From NCBI GenBank assembly GCA_963707515.1, contig CAVPQI010000003.1, positions 310,001-374,000 on the forward strand: a DNA stretch of 64,000 nucleotides. The letters are read 5' to 3'. The notes beneath the pieces are model-generated. The model was not told the origin of the DNA. It saw nothing but the letters and a program-made list of their open reading frames with translations, and made no database searches. Every line of letters starts with the position of its first letter. The stretch's first letter is position 1. A program made the position numbers and the translations under genes. This DNA is from Sva-07 sp963707515 (GTDB taxonomy: Bacteria > Actinomycetota > Acidimicrobiia > Acidimicrobiales > Ilumatobacteraceae). This document shows, one piece after another, positions 55,380 to 62,203 of this stretch.

Positions 55380-55718
55380 TCAGATGGCGTCGGCACCCTC
55401 CTCGCTGGTGCGGATGCGCACGAGACGCTCCACGTCGGTGACCCAGATCTTGCCGTCGCCGATCTTGCCGGTGGCTGCCGTCGAGACGATCGTCTCGACG
55501 ACGCTGTCGAGCACGTCGTCACCGACGACGACCTCGAGGCAGACCTTGGGGACGAAGTCGATCTTGTACTCCGCACCGCGGTAGGTCTCGGTGTGGCCGC
55601 CCTGGCGGCCGAAGCCGCGGACCTCGGACACCGTGATGCCGGCGACGCCGATGCCCTTCAGGGCGTCCTTGACGTCGTCGAGCTTGAACGGCTTGATGAC
55701 CGCTGTCACGAGTTTCAT
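55380..55718 (-). CDS. glnK: PII nitrogen regulator GlnB/GlnK
   Basis: Trimeric PII signal protein, 112 residues, sensing 2-oxoglutarate and ATP/ADP and blocking the ammonium channel. MKLVTAVIKPFKLDDVKDAL is the standard start; the T-loop ends in RGAEYKIDFVPK with the modifiable Tyr; GKIGDGKIWVTDVERLVRIR is the B-loop. AAAGGAA precedes the ATG at 55718. It follows amt by 27 bases, the usual pair, and is terminated by the hairpin at 55274. Confidence 0.96.
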   Translation of the reverse strand: MKLVTAVIKPFKLDDVKDALKGIGVAGITVSEVRGFGRQGGHTETYRGAEYKIDFVPKVCLEVVVGDDVLDSVVETIVSTAATGKIGDGKIWVTDVERLVRIRTSEEGADAI

Positions 55719-55745
55719 GGTGATTCCTTTCGAACCGTCTCGGAC

Positions 55746-57110
55746 TCAGTGGGCGTAGTGGACGTCGTCGGGGTAGCCCTCGAGGCCGTGCTCGAGGACG
55801 TCGAGGCCCTGGATCTCCTCGTCGGCGGCGACCCGCAGGCCGAGCGTCTTCTTGACGACGAAGAACATGATCGTCGTGGTGACCGACACCCAGGCGATGA
55901 TGATGACGGCCATCAGGGCCTGCATCGCGAGCTGTTCGAAGCCGCCACCGTAGAACAGGCCGGCCTTCTCGCGTCCGAGGAAGGCGTCGTCGTAGCGGGC
56001 GAACAGCCCGATCGACAGGAGTCCCCACAGGCCGCAGATGCCGTGGACGCTGACGGCGCCGACGGGGTCGTCGATGCGGCGCTTCTCGAAGAAGAACACC
56101 GAGAACACGACGAGGACACCGCCGATGGCGCCGATGATCACCGACATGCCGGCATTGACCGCGCCACACGGCGCCGTGATCGACACGAGGCCTGCCAGCA
56201 CACCGTTGCCGATCATCGACAGGTCGGGCTTGCCCGCCTTCAACCAGATGACGATCGTCGTGGCGACACCACCGGCGGCCGAGGCGAGCAGGGTGTTGAC
56301 CGCGATGCCGGAGACGAACTCGTCGGCCGCCAACTCGGAGCCGGGGTTGAAGCCGAACCAGCCGAACCAGAGGATGAACACGCCGAGCATGGCCATCGGG
56401 ATGTTGTGGCCCGGGATCGCCCGGGCGTTGCCGTGCTCGTCGTACTTGCCGATGCGTGGCCCGAGGAACATCGTGCCGATCAGGCCGACGATGCCGCCGA
56501 CCATGTGCACGATGCCGGATCCGGCGAAGTCGGAGAACACCGCGTCGCCGACGTTCATCTGGGCGATGAGCCCGCCGCCCCACGTCCAGTGGACGACGAC
56601 CGGGTAGATGAAGGCGGTCATCACCGCGCTGACGACCAGGTACGAGATGAACTTCGTCCGTTCCGCCATCGCCCCGGACACGATCGTCACGGCCGTTGCC
56701 GCGAAGACCACCTGGAAGAAGAAGACGGTCGCTGTGCTCAGGCCACCCTCGGCCGGGATCGACAGATCCTGCCCGCTGAGGAAGAACGCCGAGTCGCCGA
56801 TCCACTTGCCGTCGCCGCCGAAGGCGAACGCGTAGCCGACGGCGAAGAAGCACAGCACGCCGACGAGTGCGTCGGCCATGTTCTTGGCGAAGATGTTGAC
56901 GACGTTCTTCGCCCGGGTGAGCCCGGCCTCGACGAGCGCGAAGCCGGCCTGCATGAAGAACACGAGCACGCCGGACAAGAAGACGAAGATGTTGTCCAGG
57001 TAGGCCTGGGTGTCCGGGCCTTCCTGGGCGAAGCCGACGGATGGGGTGATGGCCAAGATGGCGACCACGCCACCGAGGCCGGAGATGATTCGGAGCGCAC
57101 GATTGCGCAC
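55746..57110 (-). CDS. amt: Ammonium transporter
   Basis: Ammonium channel of 454 residues with a signal peptide (ILAITPSVGFAQE) and eleven expected helices. GTG at 57110 is chosen because GGAGG lies four bases upstream. The pore histidines are in FAGSGIVHMVGG and VSVHGICGLWGL, and the selectivity-site region is FFMQAGFALVEAGLTRAKN. Long C-terminal tail (LGLRVAADEEIQGLDVLEHG) contacts PII. A candidate GlnR site lies 106 bases upstream. Co-transcribed with glnK. Confidence 0.95.
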   Translation of the reverse strand: MRNRALRIISGLGGVVAILAITPSVGFAQEGPDTQAYLDNIFVFLSGVLVFFMQAGFALVEAGLTRAKNVVNIFAKNMADALVGVLCFFAVGYAFAFGGDGKWIGDSAFFLSGQDLSIPAEGGLSTATVFFFQVVFAATAVTIVSGAMAERTKFISYLVVSAVMTAFIYPVVVHWTWGGGLIAQMNVGDAVFSDFAGSGIVHMVGGIVGLIGTMFLGPRIGKYDEHGNARAIPGHNIPMAMLGVFILWFGWFGFNPGSELAADEFVSGIAVNTLLASAAGGVATTIVIWLKAGKPDLSMIGNGVLAGLVSITAPCGAVNAGMSVIIGAIGGVLVVFSVFFFEKRRIDDPVGAVSVHGICGLWGLLSIGLFARYDDAFLGREKAGLFYGGGFEQLAMQALMAVIIIAWVSVTTTIMFFVVKKTLGLRVAADEEIQGLDVLEHGLEGYPDDVHYAH

Positions 57111-57215
57111 GGGTCCTCCAGGTGTCAGGGAACAGGGATGATCCGAGGTGCCACGCTGCCGCCCGGATTGGGTGGGCAACCTAAGGCCCTGCGATTTCGC
57201 GCTTGTCGCCGCGTT

Positions 57216-57231
57216 GTTTCATGCGCGTGAA
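57216..57231 (-). promoter_or_regulatory. Candidate GlnR box upstream of amt
   Basis: Read on the minus strand: TTCAC, six bases, GAAAC. This agrees with the actinobacterial GlnR pattern GnnAC-n6-GnAAC at all but the first base. Position before an amt-glnK operon supports nitrogen control, but no GlnR gene is in the window. Confidence 0.45.
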
Positions 57232-57251
57232 TGGTGACCGGTACGACGGAC

Positions 57252-57267
57252 TTGACCCGCGGGTCAA
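57252..57267. promoter_or_regulatory. Palindromic operator TTGACCCGCGGGTCAA
   Basis: A perfect 16-base palindrome 21 bases before the acyl-CoA dehydrogenase ATG. Its left half supplies a TTGACC -35-like hexamer, and a CAGAAT -10-like box ends seven bases before the ATG, which would give a leaderless transcript. A repressor bound here would block transcription. Related sites lie near whiB and etfB. Confidence 0.6.
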
Positions 57268-57288
57268 GTTGCGGGGCAGAATGGGTCC

Positions 57289-58533
57289 ATGGATCTCTCC
57301 TATCCCCCAGAAGCCGAGGAGTTCCGGACCGAGATCCGGGCCTGGCTGGAAGCGAACCTTCCCGACGGATGGTTCGACGACGGCTTCGAGATGACCGAGG
57401 CCGAGCGCAAGCAGTTCAACGAGGAGTGGCCCGAGAAGCTGTTCGAGGGCGGCTGGATCTGCGCCACCTGGCCTGCCGAGTACGGCGGCAAGGGCCTGTC
57501 GACGATGCAGGGCGTCGTCCTCTCCGAAGAGTTCGCTCGCGCCAAGGCGCCGATGCGCGGCGACTTCTTCGGCGACACGCTCGTCGGCCCGACGATTCTC
57601 CAGTGGGGGACCGAGGAGCAGAAGCGGCAGTTCCTCCCCGGCATCTTGCAGGGCAAGACCCGCTGGTGCCAGGGCTTCTCCGAACCGAACTCGGGCTCCG
57701 ACCTCGCCAGCTTGAAGACGACCGCCGTGCTCGACGGCGACGAGTGGGTCATCAACGGCCAGAAGGTGTGGACCACCCAGGGCCATCACGCCGACTACTG
57801 CTTCCTGCTCACCCGCACCGACCCGGACGCACCGAAGCACGCCGGCATCTCCTACCTGCTGGTGCCGATGCACCAGGAGGGCATCGAGGTGCGTGGCATC
57901 ACCCAGCCCGACGGCACGGCGGAGTTCTGTGAGGTGTTCTTCGACAACGCCCGCTGCCCCAAGGACGCCGTCGTCGGCGGCGTCAACAACGGCTGGAAGG
58001 TCGCCAACTCGACGCTGGCGTTCGAGCGCGGGCAGTCGGCGACGACCGGCCACCGCCGCTTCCAGGAGGAGTACCGCCTGCTCGTCGACGCGGCGACCGA
58101 GAACGGCACGATCGAGGATCCGATGATCCGCCAGCGGCTGATGGAGTACTACACCAAGATCCAGATCCTGCGGATCAACGGGCTGCGCAACCTGTCCGCC
58201 ACGCTGTCGGGCAAGTCCGACATGGGCACGATCGCCCTCGGGGCGACGAACAAGATGTTCTGGTCGGAGATGCACAAGGCGGCGATGGAGCTGGCCCTCG
58301 ACATCTTCGGTGCCGAGTCGATGCTCGTCGACGCCGGCCCGGCCGGTGGCAGCTGGCCGGGCGCCGCCCGCGACAAGCGTCGCGAGGGGTACCCCGTGAG
58401 CTCGATGATGTCGTCGTTCTTCTTCTCCCGCTCGGAGACCATCTGGGGCGGCACCAGCCAGATCCAGCGCAACATCGTCGGCGAGCGCGTCCTCGGCCTG
58501 CCCAAGGAGCCGAAGCCCCCGACCGGCGAGTGA
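57289..58533 (+). CDS. Acyl-CoA dehydrogenase
   Basis: FAD enzyme of 414 residues, first step of acyl-CoA oxidation. Motifs: WPAEYGGKGLSTMQGVVLSEEFA, split over the first domain; GFSEPNSGSDLASLKTTA (FAD contact); WVINGQKVWTTQGHHADY; and the C-terminal ETIWGGTSQIQRNIVGERVLG. The size is typical. It stands alone, 178 bases from the divergent amt gene, behind the palindromic operator. ETF encoded at 46.5 kb is the natural electron acceptor. The chain-length preference cannot be read from sequence. Confidence 0.94.
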   Translation: MDLSYPPEAEEFRTEIRAWLEANLPDGWFDDGFEMTEAERKQFNEEWPEKLFEGGWICATWPAEYGGKGLSTMQGVVLSEEFARAKAPMRGDFFGDTLVGPTILQWGTEEQKRQFLPGILQGKTRWCQGFSEPNSGSDLASLKTTAVLDGDEWVINGQKVWTTQGHHADYCFLLTRTDPDAPKHAGISYLLVPMHQEGIEVRGITQPDGTAEFCEVFFDNARCPKDAVVGGVNNGWKVANSTLAFERGQSATTGHRRFQEEYRLLVDAATENGTIEDPMIRQRLMEYYTKIQILRINGLRNLSATLSGKSDMGTIALGATNKMFWSEMHKAAMELALDIFGAESMLVDAGPAGGSWPGAARDKRREGYPVSSMMSSFFFSRSETIWGGTSQIQRNIVGERVLGLPKEPKPPTGE

Positions 58534-58540
58534 CCGCATC

Positions 58541-58589
58541 GTTCTCGTGAACTCGTGCGGCAATAGTTGCCGCCCGAGTTCACGAGAAC
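58541..58589. repeat. 49-bp palindrome, copy 1
   Basis: Arms GTTCTCGTGAACTCG and CGAGTTCACGAGAAC (15 bases, perfect) enclose an inner stem GCGGCAA-TAG-TTGCCGC. It lies seven bases after the dehydrogenase stop and one base before the stop of the convergent endonuclease-like gene, so it can also terminate both. Confidence 0.95.
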
Positions 58590-58590
58590 G

Positions 58591-59523
58591 TCAGACCGCG
58601 ACGGCGGTGCGGCGCAGTTCGTGCAGGCGGACGAGTTCGTCGATCGTGCCCGCCATGTCGTCGGCGACGTCGTGATCGGTGACCCGCTCGATCTGCCATC
58701 CCACGAGTCGCGCCGCACGATCGCGCGCCTTGTCGCGCTGCGCGTCGAGCCTCCCTCCGTGCCACGTGACGTGGTCGATCTCGACGCCCCAGCGGATCTC
58801 GGGGTCGGCGCCGTCGAGATGGATGACGGAGCGGTCGCCGAGCACGACTGCGTGCTGCTGCACGAGCTCGATGCCCCGGCGTCGCAGCGCCGTCAACACG
58901 CGCAGCTCGAGTCCGGAATCGGCCGGCTTCTGCCAGTCCGTGCGCCGTTCCATGACACGGCGAACTCGTGCCGAACCCGGTCGTCCGTGCGCGCAGAGCC
59001 GGGCTGCGGTCCGCCAGAGCGTGGGCACGTTCGAGTGGTGGTCGAGCACCCACTCCGTCAGCCGTTCGAACCGTTCGTCGTCGATGTCGCGAGCGCACTC
59101 GAACCAGGCACGTGGCGGACTGGTGACCCGGATGCCGTCGGGCCGATCCACGACATCGCCTGCGTCGATGACGTTCGATCGTCGGAGTACGACGCCGTGA
59201 ACGAGCGGTGTCCGGTCGTGGGCGACGAGCACGTGGGGTAACTGCGGGCGCCACACGTGGCGGAACTCCCACAACGCCGCCGCCGACACGCCGGTGATGG
59301 CGGCCGAGGGATCGGCTGCGCACACCGCTGCGCAGCGGCTCGAGAAGGTGTCGGGCGACGTGGCGAGGCGGTGCACCCCGCGATGGACGGTGATCAGCGC
59401 TCCGTGCCGGGTCAGGTAGCGAACGGCACTGATGGCGTGCCCGTCGGCGAGCAACTCGTCGGAGGTGACGATGCCGTGTCGGCGCGCCACTCGGGCGGCG
59501 AGCTCGGGCGAGAAGGTGGCCAT
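58591..59523 (-). CDS. AbiEi-like HTH plus DUF559-like nuclease-fold protein
   Basis: A 310-residue protein. The N-terminal third (ARRHGIVTSDELLADGHAIS; YLTRHGALITVHRGVHRLA) resembles the AbiEi antitoxin winged helix; the middle includes VHGVVLRRSNVIDAGDVV and RAWFECARDI. The C terminus looks like a VSR/DUF559 PD-(D/E)XK fold: SGLELRVLTALRRRG, then WGVEIDHVTWHGGRLDAQRD with possible catalytic E, D and K/R residues. Similar solitary genes are common in actinobacteria and unexplained. No AbiEii toxin gene is next to it. The gene sits between two copies of a 49-bp palindrome. Confidence 0.82.
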   Translation of the reverse strand: MATFSPELAARVARRHGIVTSDELLADGHAISAVRYLTRHGALITVHRGVHRLATSPDTFSSRCAAVCAADPSAAITGVSAAALWEFRHVWRPQLPHVLVAHDRTPLVHGVVLRRSNVIDAGDVVDRPDGIRVTSPPRAWFECARDIDDERFERLTEWVLDHHSNVPTLWRTAARLCAHGRPGSARVRRVMERRTDWQKPADSGLELRVLTALRRRGIELVQQHAVVLGDRSVIHLDGADPEIRWGVEIDHVTWHGGRLDAQRDKARDRAARLVGWQIERVTDHDVADDMAGTIDELVRLHELRRTAVAV

Positions 59524-59625
59524 GCGGCGTCTCCTTCGGTCGGCGTGGTTCGTGGGCCATCGGCCGAGCGGGCGAACCCGTGCGACCACGGTACGGCCTG
59601 CACCACGACGTCCCTCACGCAGCTC

Positions 59626-59674
59626 GTTCTCGTGAACTCGTCCGGCAATAGTTGCCGCGCCAGTTCACGAGAAC
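59626..59674. repeat. 49-bp palindrome, copy 2
   Basis: Differs from copy 1 at only a few positions, all inside the inner stem. It lies 103 bases upstream of the endonuclease-like gene start, in a 233-base gap. A partial extra CTCGTGAAC follows at 59684. The rest of the gap has no recognisable gene. Confidence 0.95.
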
Positions 59675-59756
59675 GTCGGAGAGCTCGTGAACAGATGGTT
59701 ACGCCGGATCGTCGGCTGGTCGTCGGATCGGGGGTGGCGGGTACGGTCGCGGGGCC

Positions 59757-61268
59757 ATGGACGAGTTGCTGGAGGGGGACGGGAGCCCGCGGCCGATCGC
59801 GCAGGACCTGATCCAGCTGCTGCACCGTCTCGGCGTCGACAAGCTGCGCGAACGCCAGCGCGTGTCGGACCTCGAGATCTTGACGCTGGGGATCTCGTTC
59901 ACCGTCTACAGCGACGGCCAGAACATCGACCGCGCCTGGCCGTTCGACATCATCCCGCGGTTGATCGCCGGCACCGAGTGGGCAGCCGTCGAGCGCGGGC
60001 TGGCGCAACGGCTGCGGGCCGTCAACCACTTCATCGACGACATCTACAACGACCAGCGGATCATCGCCGAGGGCGTGTTCCCCGCCGAGCTGCTCGCCGA
60101 CTCGGCGAACTACCGGCCCGAGTGTCGCGGCATCCACCCCAAGTTCGGGGTGTGGGCGCACATCTCGGGATCAGATCTCGTCCGCGCCGGTGACGGGCAG
60201 TTCTACGTGCTCGAGGACAACCTGCGGGTCCCCTCCGGCGTCAGCTACGTCCTCGAGAACCGCAACGTCGCCAAGCGCACGTTCCCCGAGCTGTTCGAGC
60301 GCTACCTGATCCGCCCCGTCGACGCCTACACCGACGAGCTCAACCGGCTGCTGTCGTCGCTCGCGCCCGACGGCCGCACCGACCCGACGCTCGCCGTGCT
60401 GACCCCCGGGATCTTCAACTCCGCCTACTTCGAGCACTCGTTCCTCGCCCAACGGATGGGTGCCGAGCTCGTCGAGGGTGACGACCTGGTCGTCGGCGAC
60501 GACGACATCGTGTACATGAAGACGATCCAGGGGCACGAGCGCGTCGACGTCATCTACCGCCGCATCGACGACCAGTTCCTCGACCCGGAGGTGTTCCGGC
60601 CGGACTCGATGCTCGGCGTCCCCGGCCTGATGCGCGCCTGGAAGGCGGGCAACGTCGGCATCGCCAACGCGCCCGGGGCGGGCGTCGCCGACGACAAGTG
60701 CGTCTACGCCTGGGTGCCCGACATGGTTCGCTTCTACCTCGGTGAGGAACCGCTGATCGCCAACGTGCCGACCTACCGCTGCATGTACGACGACGAACGG
60801 CGCGAGGTGCTCGCCAACCTCGGTGACCTCGTGCTCAAGCCGGCCAACGAGAGCGGCGGCTACGGCATCCTGATCGGCAATCGGGCGTCGAGCGACGAGC
60901 TGGCGCGCGCCGCCGAGGCGATCTGCGCCGACCCGCGCAACTGGGTGGCACAGCCGATCCTCGACCTGTCGACCGCACCGACGCTGGTCGAGGACGGGAT
61001 CGAGCCACGTCACCTCGACCTGCGGCCGTTCGTACTCACCGGCGAATCGAGCTACGTCACCGCCGGCGGCCTGACCCGCGTGGCGCTCACCAAGGGATCG
61101 TTGGTGGTCAACTCGTCGCAGGGTGGTGGCAGCAAGGACACGTGGATCGTCGACGGTCGCGCCGGTGCCCACACCGAGGTGCCGCCCGGCGCATACGACA
61201 CGGCGGCGACCGGATCGATCCCGATCACGCCGCCACCCAGTGCCGGCCAGTCGCAGGTGCAGCGCTGA
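59757..61268 (+). CDS. Circularly permuted ATP-grasp protein
   Basis: A 503-residue enzyme of the circularly permuted ATP-grasp type 2 family, predicted to form amide bonds. ATG at 59757. Conserved blocks: GIHPKFGVWAHISGSDLVR, FYVLEDNLRVPSGVSYVLEN, LTPGIFNSAYFEHSFLAQRMG, MLGVPGLMRAWKAGNVGIANA, the ATP-binding VLKPANESGGYGILIG, and HLDLRPFVLTGESSYVTAGG. All lobes are present, so it should be active. It is first in a run with an alpha-E protein and a fused relative; the pathway is not characterised. In mycobacteria the set is linked to a transglutaminase. Confidence 0.92.
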   Translation: MDELLEGDGSPRPIAQDLIQLLHRLGVDKLRERQRVSDLEILTLGISFTVYSDGQNIDRAWPFDIIPRLIAGTEWAAVERGLAQRLRAVNHFIDDIYNDQRIIAEGVFPAELLADSANYRPECRGIHPKFGVWAHISGSDLVRAGDGQFYVLEDNLRVPSGVSYVLENRNVAKRTFPELFERYLIRPVDAYTDELNRLLSSLAPDGRTDPTLAVLTPGIFNSAYFEHSFLAQRMGAELVEGDDLVVGDDDIVYMKTIQGHERVDVIYRRIDDQFLDPEVFRPDSMLGVPGLMRAWKAGNVGIANAPGAGVADDKCVYAWVPDMVRFYLGEEPLIANVPTYRCMYDDERREVLANLGDLVLKPANESGGYGILIGNRASSDELARAAEAICADPRNWVAQPILDLSTAPTLVEDGIEPRHLDLRPFVLTGESSYVTAGGLTRVALTKGSLVVNSSQGGGSKDTWIVDGRAGAHTEVPPGAYDTAATGSIPITPPPSAGQSQVQR

Positions 61269-62194
61269 TGGCACTCCTGTCGCGTGTTGCCGATCGCATC
61301 TACTGGGCCGCCCGCTACCTCGAGCGGGCCGAGGACTCGGCACGCATCCTGCGCGCCTACGGCGACGTGTTCGTCGACTTCCCCAGCTCGGCCATGCGGT
61401 GGAGCCCGCTGGTCACGATCTGCGGCAGCGACGTCAAGCTGCCGGCGGTCCACGGTTCCGACGAGCAGCAGGTGGCCCAGTTCCTGATCGCCGACCGGGA
61501 GCAGTCGAACAGCATCGTCAACGTCGTCGACCAGGCGCGCGAGAACCTGCGCACGTGCCGCGAGGTGCTCCCGCGCGAGGCGTGGCACACGGTCAACGAC
61601 CTGTCGATCTACGTCCGCGGTGCAGCCAACACGTCGGTCGACCGGCGACGCCGTGACCGTTTCCTCGGCCGGGTGATCGACGAGAGCCGCCGCCTCGACG
61701 GCGTGCTGCAGTCGACGATGACACGCGACGAGGCCTTCGAGATGTGGCGCCTCGGCCGCTACATCGAACGGGCCGACATGACGACGCGCGTGCTCGGTGT
61801 GCGCGCCGCCACGCTGCTCTCGCTGCCACCCGGGGCGCCCGACCAGTTCGCCGAGGTGCAGTGGATGGGCGTGCTGCGCTCGGTGTCGGCGCTGCAGATG
61901 TACCAGCGGGCGACGCGCGGGCCGATCACCGGGCCTGCGGTGGTGCGATTCCTGCTGTTCGACCACCGCTTCCCGCGCTCGGTCGCCGGTTGCCTCGCCG
62001 AGATGCGGACCTCGGTGTTGCGCATGCCGTCGTACGCCGTCGTCCTCGGTGCCGTCGAGTCGGCGGACCGCAAGTTGCGCCGCAGTCGTCCGGCGGCCGA
62101 CGACGGGGCGGCACTCGATGCGGCGATGGAAGAGGTACAGGTGGCCATCGGCCAGTTGAATGCGGTGATGCACGAGCAGTACGTCGTGCACTGA
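61268..62194 (+). CDS. Alpha-E domain protein
   Basis: All-helical protein of 308 residues (DUF403). Typical blocks: LLSRVADRIYWAARYLERAEDSAR, in two stretches, FLIADREQSNSIVNVVDQARENLR, likewise, FEMWRLGRYIERADMTTRVL and VRFLLFDHRFPRSVAGCL. The Glu-rich helices give the family its name; it is the constant partner of permuted ATP-grasp proteins. ATG overlaps the preceding stop as TGATG. The biochemical role is unknown. Confidence 0.93.
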   Translation: MALLSRVADRIYWAARYLERAEDSARILRAYGDVFVDFPSSAMRWSPLVTICGSDVKLPAVHGSDEQQVAQFLIADREQSNSIVNVVDQARENLRTCREVLPREAWHTVNDLSIYVRGAANTSVDRRRRDRFLGRVIDESRRLDGVLQSTMTRDEAFEMWRLGRYIERADMTTRVLGVRAATLLSLPPGAPDQFAEVQWMGVLRSVSALQMYQRATRGPITGPAVVRFLLFDHRFPRSVAGCLAEMRTSVLRMPSYAVVLGAVESADRKLRRSRPAADDGAALDAAMEEVQVAIGQLNAVMHEQYVVH

Positions 62195-62203
62195 GGCACG
62201 ACG

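Noticed and set aside
58591..59523. Complete AbiE toxin-antitoxin system
   Set aside because: No AbiEii nucleotidyltransferase toxin lies on either side; the C terminus looks like a nuclease fold instead.
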